Virus record (IMG/VR): IMGVR_UViG_3300024308_000016
Span: 1 to 64,000 of that record
Strand: one strand, 5' to 3'
From: a virus
Length of the DNA stretch: 64,000 nucleotides
Part shown: piece after piece, positions 50,103 through 58,626 of the stretch
Layout of the letters: every line of letters starts with the position of its first letter
Numbering within the stretch: position 1 is the stretch's first letter
The notes under the pieces: model-generated
Database searches by the model: none
Told to the model about the DNA's origin: nothing
The model's input: the letters and a program-made list of their open reading frames with translations, nothing else
Made by a program: the position numbers and the translations under genes

Positions 50103-50204
50103 ATGGAAAAGATGATCGAGAAAGCCGAAGCGTGGTGTGATCGCTACGGCAAGGGTGCCGCTGTTGCAGGCGCAGTGTTGTTCTTTGTGGTGGCACACTT
50201 CTGA
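50103..50204 (+). CDS. Small membrane protein, 33 aa
   Basis: MEKMIEKAEAWCDRYGK leads into a single hydrophobic span (GAAVAGAVLFFVVAHF). AAGAAAGGA lies before the ATG, and its stop overlaps the next start (TGATG). Too short to classify. Confidence 0.6.
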   Translation: MEKMIEKAEAWCDRYGKGAAVAGAVLFFVVAHF

Positions 50205-50755
50205 TGGCATTTGAACTTGAGAAGTCCTACACAGGCACGATCACTGACCCTCAGCGAGTGTTCACTCAAGCGCTGGGTACCCATCCTGTCCCCTATGAGA
50301 CGGACGTGCTGCGTCTGCTCGATCAGTGGGGCGGCCGATACGCCGACGATCTGAAGATCATCGGAGCATTTCGCTACAACAATTTCGTCTCCTCGATGAC
50401 GTTCCTTCGCTCGTCTGAGCCGGTCAGCATGATGATCGCTCGGCGAGACTTGCATGTGACCGATCAAGGCAGACCAGTATCCACTGCTCCGGCAACTGGT
50501 CAGCATATGGCACTGAAACCAGTTGACGGCATCAGCGAGATCATGACAGGTGCTCAGCGAAAGCGCTTGGAAGTGATGTGCCGCGACCTGTTCAAGATTC
50601 TAGCCTCCAAAGGCTACAACTTGGTAGCCAGGAGTGTGGCGTATTCCCGACTGGGCGGAACTTGGGCAGAAGGTGGCTTCGACATCACCTTCCATCGCTC
50701 AGATGCCCAGTATGTCTACTGCATGAACGTGCTTCGCCAAGCGGTGAAGAAGTAA
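50204..50755 (+). CDS. Hypothetical protein, 183 aa
   Basis: An alpha/beta protein of the type common in 50204-57366: a helix with LLDQWGGRY, a strand pair, a second helix (CRDLFKILASKG), and further strands. It is coupled to the small membrane protein. The layout suggests distant relation to 52081, 52653, 53177, 53825 and 54517, not proven. Function unknown. Confidence 0.6.
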   Translation: MAFELEKSYTGTITDPQRVFTQALGTHPVPYETDVLRLLDQWGGRYADDLKIIGAFRYNNFVSSMTFLRSSEPVSMMIARRDLHVTDQGRPVSTAPATGQHMALKPVDGISEIMTGAQRKRLEVMCRDLFKILASKGYNLVARSVAYSRLGGTWAEGGFDITFHRSDAQYVYCMNVLRQAVKK

Positions 50756-50782
50756 TCCCCTCTCTTTTCTGAAAGTCTCATC

Positions 50783-51118
50783 ATGAAAAAGATCCTTCTG
50801 TCCCTGGCCCTGTCCACCGTCTGCCTGGCTGCATCCGCGCAAGCGGAATACTACTATCGTCCCACCACCAAACCTATCCAGGTGGCCAAAGACTTCGAGG
50901 AGTATCAGCATGCGTGCTTTAACTTCTCCAAGAACATGGGCATCTACATCGACCGCATCGATGGCATCGCGCTGGAAGGCCGGGAAGTGACGATGAAGTT
51001 CGACAATGACCAAGCAGCCAATCTGATCCTGCAGACCGAGCATATCGCTCGTCTGAAGTTCCAGGAGCTGAGCGCGCAGATGAAACTGTGCGCTTTGATG
51101 ACTCCGCCCAAGCGCTGA
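50783..51118 (+). CDS. Secreted protein, 111 aa
   Basis: A clear signal peptide: MKKILLSLALSTVCLAASAQA with an AQA-E cleavage site, so the mature part of about 90 residues is periplasmic. The mature protein has two cysteines (HACFNF, MKLCAL) that could form a disulfide bond. CTGAAAG lies before the ATG. It pairs with the similar secreted gene that follows. Confidence 0.7.
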   Translation: MKKILLSLALSTVCLAASAQAEYYYRPTTKPIQVAKDFEEYQHACFNFSKNMGIYIDRIDGIALEGREVTMKFDNDQAANLILQTEHIARLKFQELSAQMKLCALMTPPKR

Positions 51119-51154
51119 CCTTCCCAATTCTCAACCCTCAATAGAAAGCTACCT

Positions 51155-51487
51155 ATGAAGAAAGTCATTGTATCCTTGGCCCTGATGGCCGCATCCTCCG
51201 TCGGTCTGGCCAAAGGCGCCATCTATACCGACTACACGGGCTATCCGCCGCCATCTGTGAAGTCGGTCGACAGCTGCGTGCTGACCACCAGCCAGATCCT
51301 GCGTAAGTTGGGGCCTGATGAGAAGTACGATCTCACTACAGCGTCCGGCTACTTGGTCGAAAAAGACGACACCATCTTGCGTGTCACGATCAAGTTCCTC
51401 AAGGGCAAGCCGGCAGTGGTGCGTGTTCGCCTCGATGAGACCCCTGCACTCCAAGACGCTGTGCTGCGCTGCATGCTTGGCCGCTGA
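51155..51487 (+). CDS. Secreted protein, 110 aa
   Basis: A signal peptide MKKVIVSLALMAASSVGLAKG, then a mature domain with two cysteines (VDSCVLTT, LRCMLGR). Length, leader and cysteine placement match the previous gene, so they are probably related. AATAGAAAG precedes the ATG. Roles in the periplasm such as superinfection exclusion are possible but unproven. Confidence 0.7.
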   Translation: MKKVIVSLALMAASSVGLAKGAIYTDYTGYPPPSVKSVDSCVLTTSQILRKLGPDEKYDLTTASGYLVEKDDTILRVTIKFLKGKPAVVRVRLDETPALQDAVLRCMLGR

Positions 51488-51504
51488 TCCACAGCACCCC
51501 ACCT

Positions 51505-51540
51505 CAGAGACCGCTTATGCGGTCTCTGGGTACTTTTTTT
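51505..51540 (+). terminator. Rho-independent terminator
   Basis: CAGAGACCGC-ttat-GCGGTCTCTG, a perfect 10 bp stem, then GGTACTTTTTTT. The next gene begins 24 bases later. Confidence 0.9.
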
Positions 51541-51563
51541 GATCGTCAATAAGAAAGTCTGTT

Positions 51564-52079
51564 ATGCATTACACACCGGAACGCTTTTACCAGCAGATCC
51601 ATTCGCGTCTGAAGGCACTGGACAAAAAGCGTGAGCAGCGCCGCTACTGTGACCCACGTATCCAGCCTCTGGTGGATGCACTGAACGCCTGTCACTCCGT
51701 CACCACCGTGTGGAGCTGCTCGGGCCATACACCAGCTGAACGGCTGGCTGCTGATAAAGAGACCGCCAAGCGCTCTCGGGGCTACCTGATCTTCTGCGTG
51801 CGAGACTCTGCGGGCGACTACGTGCTGCGCACTATCAGCCGCTGGATCTCGGACCTGTCGTTTGAGACCTACAAGTCTCATCGGTTCAACCTGAACATGA
51901 CCAAGCTGCACTTCGGGGGCTTTACTGCCCGTTGTACGGAGGGCACGCCTACTGAGGACTATCCGTGCTGGTGCCTGGAGGCGTTCACCGAGTGCTCGGA
52001 AGAAGCCGTCACCCGTCTGGGTGAGATGTTCAACAGCCTGGCCCAAGCGTTGGTCCTGGCTACTAGCCGGGAGGCCTAA
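51564..52079 (+). CDS. Hypothetical protein with SCSGH motif, TYW3-like
   Basis: IQPLVDALNACHSVTTVWSCSGHTP (about residues 32-56) resembles the start of TYW3-like proteins, where a short helix is followed by TTxSCSGR; TYW3 acts in tRNA wybutosine synthesis in archaea and eukaryotes. Other phages carry short proteins with the same CSGH element. A cysteine-rich end (TARCTEG, YPCWCLEAF, TECSEE) follows. Whether it modifies tRNA is unknown. AATAAGAAAG precedes the ATG. Confidence 0.55.
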   Translation: MHYTPERFYQQIHSRLKALDKKREQRRYCDPRIQPLVDALNACHSVTTVWSCSGHTPAERLAADKETAKRSRGYLIFCVRDSAGDYVLRTISRWISDLSFETYKSHRFNLNMTKLHFGGFTARCTEGTPTEDYPCWCLEAFTECSEEAVTRLGEMFNSLAQALVLATSREA

Positions 52080-52080
52080 G

Positions 52081-52620
52081 ATGGCGTCACCGGTTCCTGA
52101 GATCTACCCGGTTATAGATCGCCGAAGAGCGGTGAGCAATGCTCTTTGTAAGATGAGTCCCAGATTCCCAGAACGGCTGGTCAAGCTGCTGGATATCTGG
52201 GTCCACGATCACTGGGACCGCCACCAGCTGGAGTATACGACCCGAATTGCTTCCGGCAGCATACACGTGGCTGGACTCATCGGCCCTGGGGATATCCGTA
52301 TGTCGGTCCGCAGGCTTAACAAAGGTCGACCTTCGCCGAATGTTGACAAGCCGCGGCGCTATATCAGTGCAGATGCGTTTTTAGGAACGAGTACGACGGC
52401 TGATCAGTTCCGGGATCTGACCCAGTATGCATGTGCTTTGCATGACTTCTTAGCGGAACGAGGCTTGATGGTCCATACGTTCGATTCTCGTTCGTATAAC
52501 CCTAACGTCGGGCAAGCCAGGGTCAACATCATGCTCAGCATCAAGGGCCTTGCCACCGAAGGCACCGTACAAGTCGTCTTGCGCCGGCGTAACACCAAAG
52601 TCCAAACCTCCTACAAGTAA
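52081..52620 (+). CDS. Hypothetical protein, 179 aa
   Basis: It begins one base after the previous stop. The layout of a helical first part (FPERLVKLLDIWVHDH), strands, a helix (CALHDFLAERG) and strands (VNIMLSIKGL) recurs in neighbouring proteins. Basic at both ends. Function unknown. Confidence 0.6.
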   Translation: MASPVPEIYPVIDRRRAVSNALCKMSPRFPERLVKLLDIWVHDHWDRHQLEYTTRIASGSIHVAGLIGPGDIRMSVRRLNKGRPSPNVDKPRRYISADAFLGTSTTADQFRDLTQYACALHDFLAERGLMVHTFDSRSYNPNVGQARVNIMLSIKGLATEGTVQVVLRRRNTKVQTSYK

Positions 52621-52652
52621 CTTTTCCCCTTCAATAGAAAGCATTATTTATC

Positions 52653-53180
52653 ATGTCCGCATTCCAGTTTCCCATTGTTCCCAAGGCCGTCTTCGAGCAG
52701 ATCGTCGCTGGCCACCAGCAGTTCTTCGGTCCGGATCAACGTGTCAACACCATCAGTAGCAAGATGCTGTTGTGCGAGACGCACTATGACTACGACGGCT
52801 CGCAGATGGCGCTGAGCCTGCGCAATAAGAAAGAATACGAGGCACGTGCATTGAGTGGAGTAGTTACTCCTATCCAGTCCCTCACGGGGCTGGATGTCCC
52901 CATCACGGACAAGCAGCACAAAACAGTACTCAAAGCGATCGAGAAAGCCACCACCGCACACCCCAATTGTGCTACTAATATCTACGCAATAGCGTCTGAT
53001 CAAGCTAAGACCATCATCAGTGCTATGGCGGCCACTGAAGTGCACATGCTGTACTGCAAGCCCTTTCACTGCACCATCATAGAGTTCGTCAACCGCCATA
53101 GCTACGACGATCTGCTGGTGTGGAGCTTTCGCACTCAGAACAACTCCTTTAACAAGATCAAGAAGGAAGACAAGAAATGA
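52653..53180 (+). CDS. Hypothetical protein, 175 aa
   Basis: AATAGAAAG precedes the ATG. An alpha/beta protein with the same helix-strand order as its neighbours, ending in a lysine-rich tail (NKIKKEDKK). It overlaps the next gene by four bases. Function unknown. Confidence 0.6.
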   Translation: MSAFQFPIVPKAVFEQIVAGHQQFFGPDQRVNTISSKMLLCETHYDYDGSQMALSLRNKKEYEARALSGVVTPIQSLTGLDVPITDKQHKTVLKAIEKATTAHPNCATNIYAIASDQAKTIISAMAATEVHMLYCKPFHCTIIEFVNRHSYDDLLVWSFRTQNNSFNKIKKEDKK

Positions 53181-53809
53181 TCTTTCACAAGGACACTACG
53201 GGAAACACATCGATGTATCCTGAAAAGGTACTCACTCGTACGGCAACATCGGACATCTTGAGCGGTAACTTGCTCATACCCAACTGCGCAAACTTGCCGG
53301 AGATGCAGGCTGTGCAAGAGTGGTTCAGGTTCGTGAACACGCGCTTTAACCAATACACCCAGCGTGTGATGCGGGTCAAGCCTGATCCAACGTACATGTC
53401 AAGCGTGGACGGTGCGTCTGTGACTGTGGCGTGTAACCGCACGTCTGATCGGCTGAGCTTTGGCATGAGCTGTGCCAAGTTCTTGGACAATGTCCATGAC
53501 AAGTACCATACGGTCGACTATGACCACGACCAGATGCTCGATGACATCGTCCATGACAAAGCACCGAGCTTGCTGGAGTCGTACAAGTGTATGAAGTCGT
53601 TTGCCCGCTTCATGCATGCTCGCACAGACGTATTCGAGTCCAGGATCGAGGTCAGTCAGCGTCACTCCTTTTCCTCAGATCACTCTGTGATGGAGCTGGA
53701 GCTACATATGTCAATCCGTACGGGCACCGGGCGCTTTATGCTCGCCGGGATCAATACGCAGTCCGACAATGCAGTCTACCCGGTCACGTACAGCAAGCGT
53801 ATATTTTAA
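53177..53809 (+). CDS. Hypothetical protein, 210 aa
   Basis: The start overlaps the previous stop. It shares the pattern LPEMQAVQEWFRFVN, strands, a helix and late strands (VMELELHMSIRTGT) with 53825, which reads FREVQLFDDWFAQSA and LELELSFTLNE at the same places, so these two are paralogues. Function unknown. Confidence 0.65.
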   Translation: MIFHKDTTGNTSMYPEKVLTRTATSDILSGNLLIPNCANLPEMQAVQEWFRFVNTRFNQYTQRVMRVKPDPTYMSSVDGASVTVACNRTSDRLSFGMSCAKFLDNVHDKYHTVDYDHDQMLDDIVHDKAPSLLESYKCMKSFARFMHARTDVFESRIEVSQRHSFSSDHSVMELELHMSIRTGTGRFMLAGINTQSDNAVYPVTYSKRIF

Positions 53810-53824
53810 TAAGAAAGGATCCCT

Positions 53825-54550
53825 ATGTATCGACGCGAAGAACGCGCGTTGTCGAGGTGGTGTGATACACCGAGACGCAAGCAGGAGATAGGGCGGTTTA
53901 TCCAAGACTGTCCCCATTTCCCACCTATCGTCAAGTCGTTTCGGGAAGTGCAGCTGTTCGATGACTGGTTTGCCCAGTCAGCGAGCTTCTTCGAGTGCTT
54001 TCACCGCTCTTTCTCATCCCCCGGGAATTCTTTTGGAAACGCCAATAGGGTAAGTTCCCATCTGACGCTCTGGTGTCAGGTGCTGAGTGTGGACTTTCGT
54101 TCTAAGCTGGAGTTGACACTCTACCACACGCCACCTTCTCAGAATCTGGCGGCAATGACTGGACCTATGGCTGATCGGGCTAACCACGCCAAGGCCCGCA
54201 TGTTGAAAGACGTGATGGAGTCTCAGGTGGGGATAGACCGGCTGAACCCGCGCTGGAAGAAGTTTCACAGTGAGTTTGCCGATATCCGGGGACGTCTGCT
54301 CAAGCAAAGCCATTGTTTTCGTCACCGGGAGTCGGTATCTACTGGCTTTCCGGAGCCTGGCGATGATGCCCATGCCTGGGACTCTTCTGAGACATCCAGA
54401 CTTGAGCTGGAGTTATCGTTCACCTTGAATGAGCGGTACTATATGAACTTCAGAATGGAAAGGTATCCGTACCCCATGAGAGACAACGTCGATCACCAAC
54501 ACAGGTGCTTTGTTCAATGCACTCCGAGGCATCCATGGTCCGAACCGTAG
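53825..54550 (+). CDS. Hypothetical protein, 241 aa
   Basis: Paralogue of the previous gene, as described there, with an inserted basic helix (about residues 115-150). AATAAGAAAGG precedes the ATG. It overlaps the next gene by about 34 bases. Function unknown. Confidence 0.65.
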   Translation: MYRREERALSRWCDTPRRKQEIGRFIQDCPHFPPIVKSFREVQLFDDWFAQSASFFECFHRSFSSPGNSFGNANRVSSHLTLWCQVLSVDFRSKLELTLYHTPPSQNLAAMTGPMADRANHAKARMLKDVMESQVGIDRLNPRWKKFHSEFADIRGRLLKQSHCFRHRESVSTGFPEPGDDAHAWDSSETSRLELELSFTLNERYYMNFRMERYPYPMRDNVDHQHRCFVQCTPRHPWSEP

Positions 54551-55116
54551 AGCTTGTAAGCGTCGGCGACAAAGGCCGGCATGGCGAGCTGGTCTTTCGG
54601 AAGATGCCTTTGCAGGTCCAGGCACGTTTCAAGAGCCCTCGGCTACTGCAGGCGATCCAGTTGTGGGTGGACATGAACCCACGCCTGTATCGTACTTGGG
54701 AGATGGTCGCTGCTTGGAGCGCCACTGGAGCGATCAATGACTCCTTTGGTGAGTTGATCAACATCTCATTGTACGCCGCAGACAAGCGTACAGTCATCAC
54801 TATCACGTGCCGTAAGTTCAACAAACCGGACTATCGTCCCCGTATAGTGATCGAAACACCGGGCTATGAACCACATGACCTGAACTCTGCATATGGTCCT
54901 CAGGCTTTGAAGATCTTCGACCGGTTTAAAGACTGGTTTTTGAAGAACTGCACGGCGTTTCGTTGCACGGCATTTGCAGAAGTGGATGACGACTCCGATG
55001 ACGACGACCTCACCTACGAAACGCTATGCCTTTGCGGCACCGCTCGCCTCGACGAAGGCTTGACCGCAGGTATAGATCTCAACATCTGGTTGAAAGCAGG
55101 GGAAACTCCCCATTAA
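54517..55116 (+). CDS. Hypothetical protein, 199 aa
   Basis: The start may be the ATG at 54517 or 54535, both inside the previous gene. The order of elements (LLQAIQLWVDMN, strands, IFDRFKDWFLK, strands LDLNIWLK) again follows its neighbours. An acidic run (DDDSDDDD) lies near residue 165. Function unknown. Confidence 0.6.
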   Translation: MHSEASMVRTVELVSVGDKGRHGELVFRKMPLQVQARFKSPRLLQAIQLWVDMNPRLYRTWEMVAAWSATGAINDSFGELINISLYAADKRTVITITCRKFNKPDYRPRIVIETPGYEPHDLNSAYGPQALKIFDRFKDWFLKNCTAFRCTAFAEVDDDSDDDDLTYETLCLCGTARLDEGLTAGIDLNIWLKAGETPH

Positions 55117-55135
55117 TCGAAAGGAAGAAAGCGTT

Positions 55136-55567
55136 ATGAACCAAAAGCAATTGTACGAACAAGCGCATCCGATGCCTTTTGACCGTATCGTCGATGAGCT
55201 GTCGGCTGCGGCCATCGAGGCACGCGCCTACTCGGGCGAGCTCTTGCCTCCGGGCCAGTGGCTGGATAAGTACAGAGCCGGTGTGCCGCAAAGCAGCTTG
55301 CGCGACCACCTGACCATGTTCTACCAGCGTATCGATGACGATACGTACGAGCTCATGGGTACGCTGCACACCGAACATCTGAAATTGTGCATGATGTTCG
55401 AGAAGGTCGTGGCCAAGCCCGGAGAAGCGGATTCCAGCCTGCAGCTGAACATGACCGGCGACTGGGTGATGGTCACGTATCACCGCCGGGGAGCTAGTCC
55501 CGTGCAATGGGCGCGCCTGCGCCGCCCTGAAGACTACGATGAGTATACCATCGAGTCGTTCCGTTAA
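55136..55567 (+). CDS. Hypothetical protein, 143 aa
   Basis: A soluble alpha/beta protein. AAGGAAGAAAGC lies before the ATG. It has a paired-strand end (LQLNMTGDWVMVTYH). No domain recognised. Confidence 0.6.
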   Translation: MNQKQLYEQAHPMPFDRIVDELSAAAIEARAYSGELLPPGQWLDKYRAGVPQSSLRDHLTMFYQRIDDDTYELMGTLHTEHLKLCMMFEKVVAKPGEADSSLQLNMTGDWVMVTYHRRGASPVQWARLRRPEDYDEYTIESFR

Positions 55568-55592
55568 TCCATCTCTCCAAGGAGAATAAGAA

Positions 55593-55835
55593 ATGTCTGA
55601 AGTGGAGGAGCTCAAGCTCATCTTAAAGCTGATCATCGGGTCAGTAGCAATCGTCATGGCGCTGCTGGTGAGTGTGGGCCTCTCCATTTCAGCAGGCTAT
55701 GACTACAGGCGCCGGACCAAGGACTGGAATGCAGACTCGGTGAAGTTTGTGGTGGATCATCACCTGAAGTTCTACCTGAAGGTCATCTTCTTTGCGATGG
55801 TGCCGTGTCTTATATTGATAGGAGTTGTTCTGTGA
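55593..55835 (+). CDS. Membrane protein, 80 aa
   Basis: Two spans, at about residues 10-31 and 59-80, around a basic loop (YDYRRRTKDWN). AAGGAG lies before the ATG. Its stop overlaps the next GTG start. Function unknown. Confidence 0.65.
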   Translation: MSEVEELKLILKLIIGSVAIVMALLVSVGLSISAGYDYRRRTKDWNADSVKFVVDHHLKFYLKVIFFAMVPCLILIGVVL

Positions 55836-56413
55836 GAGACTTCAACACTCACCACGTCAGGTATTGGCACGGATTGCACAGAGCGCGGGCTGCTGCTTGT
55901 CTGGATGTCAAGGACAAGGACCTGATCAAGGACTTTGTCACCCAGAACGGCTACTTACCGGATATGGAGCAGGTGGAAGCTGTGCGCCAAGCATTGGTGG
56001 GGATCATCAAAGACCCGGATACCGAGACCAACATCACGGTGGTCAAAGACGGCCTCCAAACTGGGCTGCCATTTTCCGAGATCTTGTTCAGTAACGACTA
56101 CCTGGATATCTCGATCGTGGAGATGAGCCGATACCGGGTCGCATACTGTCACCAGTTGCCGTATCTGACGAAAGTACCGTCCAAGGACTTCTTCAGAAAC
56201 GGACTGAGGACTCAGACCGCGACACCAACAGCAATGGAGTCGATTACCAGCGCCTGTATCACGATCATGAGCCATCTCAACAGCAAGTGGCTGTTCACCA
56301 CACCGGAGTTTCCCGTTGAGTACCATGGTACCCAGCGAGCAGTCATCAAAGGCGTCAACCGAGGCAACCACCGAAAGGATCTGTGCATCTTGGTGACTTG
56401 TCTTAATCTATAA
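55832..56413 (+). CDS. Hypothetical protein, 193 aa, GTG start
   Basis: The GTG at 55832 has GGAG 8 bases before it and overlaps the previous stop. A soluble alpha/beta protein, with two helix-strand halves like others in this region. Function unknown. Confidence 0.6.
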   Translation: MRDFNTHHVRYWHGLHRARAAACLDVKDKDLIKDFVTQNGYLPDMEQVEAVRQALVGIIKDPDTETNITVVKDGLQTGLPFSEILFSNDYLDISIVEMSRYRVAYCHQLPYLTKVPSKDFFRNGLRTQTATPTAMESITSACITIMSHLNSKWLFTTPEFPVEYHGTQRAVIKGVNRGNHRKDLCILVTCLNL

Positions 56414-56428
56414 GAAAGGTATCCAAAT

Positions 56429-56773
56429 ATGAAAGTTCTCGAAGAGCTGGCCATGCTCTACATCGTGATCGGCCATGGACTGCTGGGGTATGAGAGTCTG
56501 TCGGAGTACCGACTCTTCATCTCTATCGGGATCCCGGTATCGGCTGCGTGCTTCGGTCTGGTGGCCTTTTACTTCATGCCCGGCAAGTACGAAGCCGTCA
56601 GCATGAGCGTGAGGCTCAAGAAGATCGCCCTGAGCCTGGCGGTGGTGCTGGTGTCAGCCGTCTCAGCCCCGGTGCTGGGCGCTCTGCTGACTGCGCTGGT
56701 GTTCAAGGTCTGTGCGCTGATGTCGAGCTCTCTGGTCTTCATCTACGGCGGTATCACCCGGCTGCTGTCATGA
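56429..56773 (+). CDS. Membrane protein, 114 aa
   Basis: Spans at about residues 5-15 (weak), 27-48 and 64-92, with a basic loop (MSVRLKKIAL). It resembles the membrane protein at 58188 in the loop and last two spans (LAVVLVSAVSAPVLGALLTAL here, VAFTVVSPCLGVLLTAI there), so the two are paralogues. Its stop overlaps the next start. Function unknown. Confidence 0.65.
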   Translation: MKVLEELAMLYIVIGHGLLGYESLSEYRLFISIGIPVSAACFGLVAFYFMPGKYEAVSMSVRLKKIALSLAVVLVSAVSAPVLGALLTALVFKVCALMSSSLVFIYGGITRLLS

Positions 56774-57366
56774 CTGAATACCCGCCAGACTGCACGCTCA
56801 GGGTAAAGCCCCATGACTCATTTGAGTCGGTCCTGAAGTACCGGGACGGCTACCGGGTGCTACTGCCTGTCTCGTTGATCTCCCAGTTCTGGGGGATCTT
56901 GAAGAACAGGTACGGCTTCAACCACGAGAGTGCCACCATCAACTATTCATGCACGTCTAGCAACCATCCCGCTCGCCAACGGTGCTTTGAACACATCTTG
57001 TTTACAAGCCCCCACTTCTCGGCGTCGATCACTGGCAACAGCCAGATCGATCGCACAGAAATGTTCAAGGAGATGCGTTCGTACGAGCAAGCCACAGGCG
57101 TCAATTGGCAAAACCGGATAAGGGAGATGGCAGCCAGGCGACTGGAGGAACACGGCTATACCGACAGGGCTATCGGTGTACTGGAGACCATCCTCGCTCA
57201 GATGCGTATGGTCGACGCCATCGTCGCTATAGGCGCAGACGCCAACGGCTTTGGCAGATCGTACCGAAATTCCTTTGCTGTGAGGCTGATGCTCAACGAC
57301 GGCCGAAATATCGGCATAGGCGTAAACTTTTGCAGCTTCCACGGCGATTATCAAAGAAAGCACTAA
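56770..57366 (+). CDS. Hypothetical protein, 198 aa
   Basis: A soluble protein with a helical middle (IREMAARRLEEHG) and strands at both ends. It overlaps the membrane protein by four bases and lies 2 bases before queC. Function unknown. Confidence 0.6.
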   Translation: MTEYPPDCTLRVKPHDSFESVLKYRDGYRVLLPVSLISQFWGILKNRYGFNHESATINYSCTSSNHPARQRCFEHILFTSPHFSASITGNSQIDRTEMFKEMRSYEQATGVNWQNRIREMAARRLEEHGYTDRAIGVLETILAQMRMVDAIVAIGADANGFGRSYRNSFAVRLMLNDGRNIGIGVNFCSFHGDYQRKH

Positions 57367-57368
57367 CT

Positions 57369-58166
57369 ATGAAAAAGCGTCCACTGATCTTGTTCTCTGG
57401 AGGATTGGACTCCTCGCACTTGCTGTGGAACAATCCAACAGCCGACACCTTGTCAATCGAGCTGGTCAGCAGCTACGATAAGGTCAAGTGGGAGAAAGCC
57501 GCTAGAGAGCGGGTGATCGGATACATCAAGCATGTCAACAAGGAGCGAGACCCTGACTTTTGGCCAGGCAGGAACTTCACCACTGAGTACTCTATCACAG
57601 CCAACACAAACCCCAACCATCTCAACCAGATGGCGGTGTGGTTTAACAAGATGTTCGAGTATGCGGATCCCTCCATGCATTCCAGCGTGATGATCGGCTA
57701 CACGGGCGGCGACTGCGCTATCCCCGATATGGCGTATCTGACCACTGCCTGGGACAGTCTGTGGAAGGCGTCCCGTATCCGAACTTACAAGGACATGCCG
57801 CCCTTGGAGTTTCCGCTTGCTCAGTGGAGCAAGGCTGAGCAAGTCAGGCACCTGCCCGATGAGCTCATCTCCAGAACCTGGAGCTGCGAGGCGCCGTTTA
57901 ACCAAAACGGCATCGAGTGCGGTGTGTGCTTGCCTTGCAGAACCAAGTTCGCTGCACTGCTGCTGGGCAACAAGACACATGTGGCATCGTGGCCTTTGAC
58001 GTATGCGTTCACCCGGGAGCACATCTCGCGTGATCTGCTGCGCGACATGCTCTATGCTCGCCGCACCATCGACGGCCGAGACACCATCTATGAGCACGAG
58101 ATCCCGGAGTCGGAACCCAATCCCGGAGATATTCAAGAATCCGACGGTCAACTGGAACTGTTTTAA
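57369..58166 (+). CDS. queC: QueC-like 7-cyano-7-deazaguanine synthase
   Basis: QueC converts carboxy-deazaguanine to preQ0 with ATP and ammonia. SGGLDS at residues 10-15 is the PP-loop that binds ATP. TWSCE (C173) with CGVCLPC (C184, C187, C190) gives the four zinc cysteines of QueC; the TWSC context is typical. At 265 aa it is a little longer than bacterial QueC (about 230). The other preQ0 genes (folE, queD, queE) and a transglycosylase are not in the window. In phages such genes serve to put deazaguanines into DNA against restriction, or to affect host tRNA. The middle is diverged, so another PP-loop amidotransferase is possible. Confidence 0.75.
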   Translation: MKKRPLILFSGGLDSSHLLWNNPTADTLSIELVSSYDKVKWEKAARERVIGYIKHVNKERDPDFWPGRNFTTEYSITANTNPNHLNQMAVWFNKMFEYADPSMHSSVMIGYTGGDCAIPDMAYLTTAWDSLWKASRIRTYKDMPPLEFPLAQWSKAEQVRHLPDELISRTWSCEAPFNQNGIECGVCLPCRTKFAALLLGNKTHVASWPLTYAFTREHISRDLLRDMLYARRTIDGRDTIYEHEIPESEPNPGDIQESDGQLELF

Positions 58167-58187
58167 CTCAAATAGAAAGCGCTCATC

Positions 58188-58508
58188 ATGGAAGAACTCT
58201 CCCTGTCTATTGTCATGAAGATCGCCGACATCTACGGCATCTACTTGTCCAGTCTCGCTATCAAGGCTTGGATGCCTGTGCCTATCGCCGCCAGCTTTGC
58301 TCTGTCGGCCGCGTTCTTCATAAACTCCTGGTTTATCCTGGACTACAAGACTGTCAAGGGCTTTGCCATCGGCGTCTCGTCTTCGGTGGCGTTCACTGTA
58401 GTGTCCCCGTGCCTGGGAGTGCTGCTCACGGCGATCGCTATGCCGATCATCATGCTGTTTCCGGACTTGCTGACTTGGATGTTACGGGTGATTGACGGAG
58501 TGCTGTAG
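58188..58508 (+). CDS. Membrane protein, 106 aa
   Basis: Three or four spans fill most of the protein. It is a paralogue of the gene at 56429, with queC and one soluble gene between them. AAATAGAAAG precedes the ATG. Function unknown. Confidence 0.65.
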   Translation: MEELSLSIVMKIADIYGIYLSSLAIKAWMPVPIAASFALSAAFFINSWFILDYKTVKGFAIGVSSSVAFTVVSPCLGVLLTAIAMPIIMLFPDLLTWMLRVIDGVL

Positions 58509-58626
58509 TTAAAAGCCCCGTATCCCCATATCCCGTGAGCAACCCACAACTGGAGTGACATGAAAGCTTTCTACATGAGCTGGTTCACCTGTTCCTATTT
58601 GCATAGATCAATGCAAAGGAGCAATT

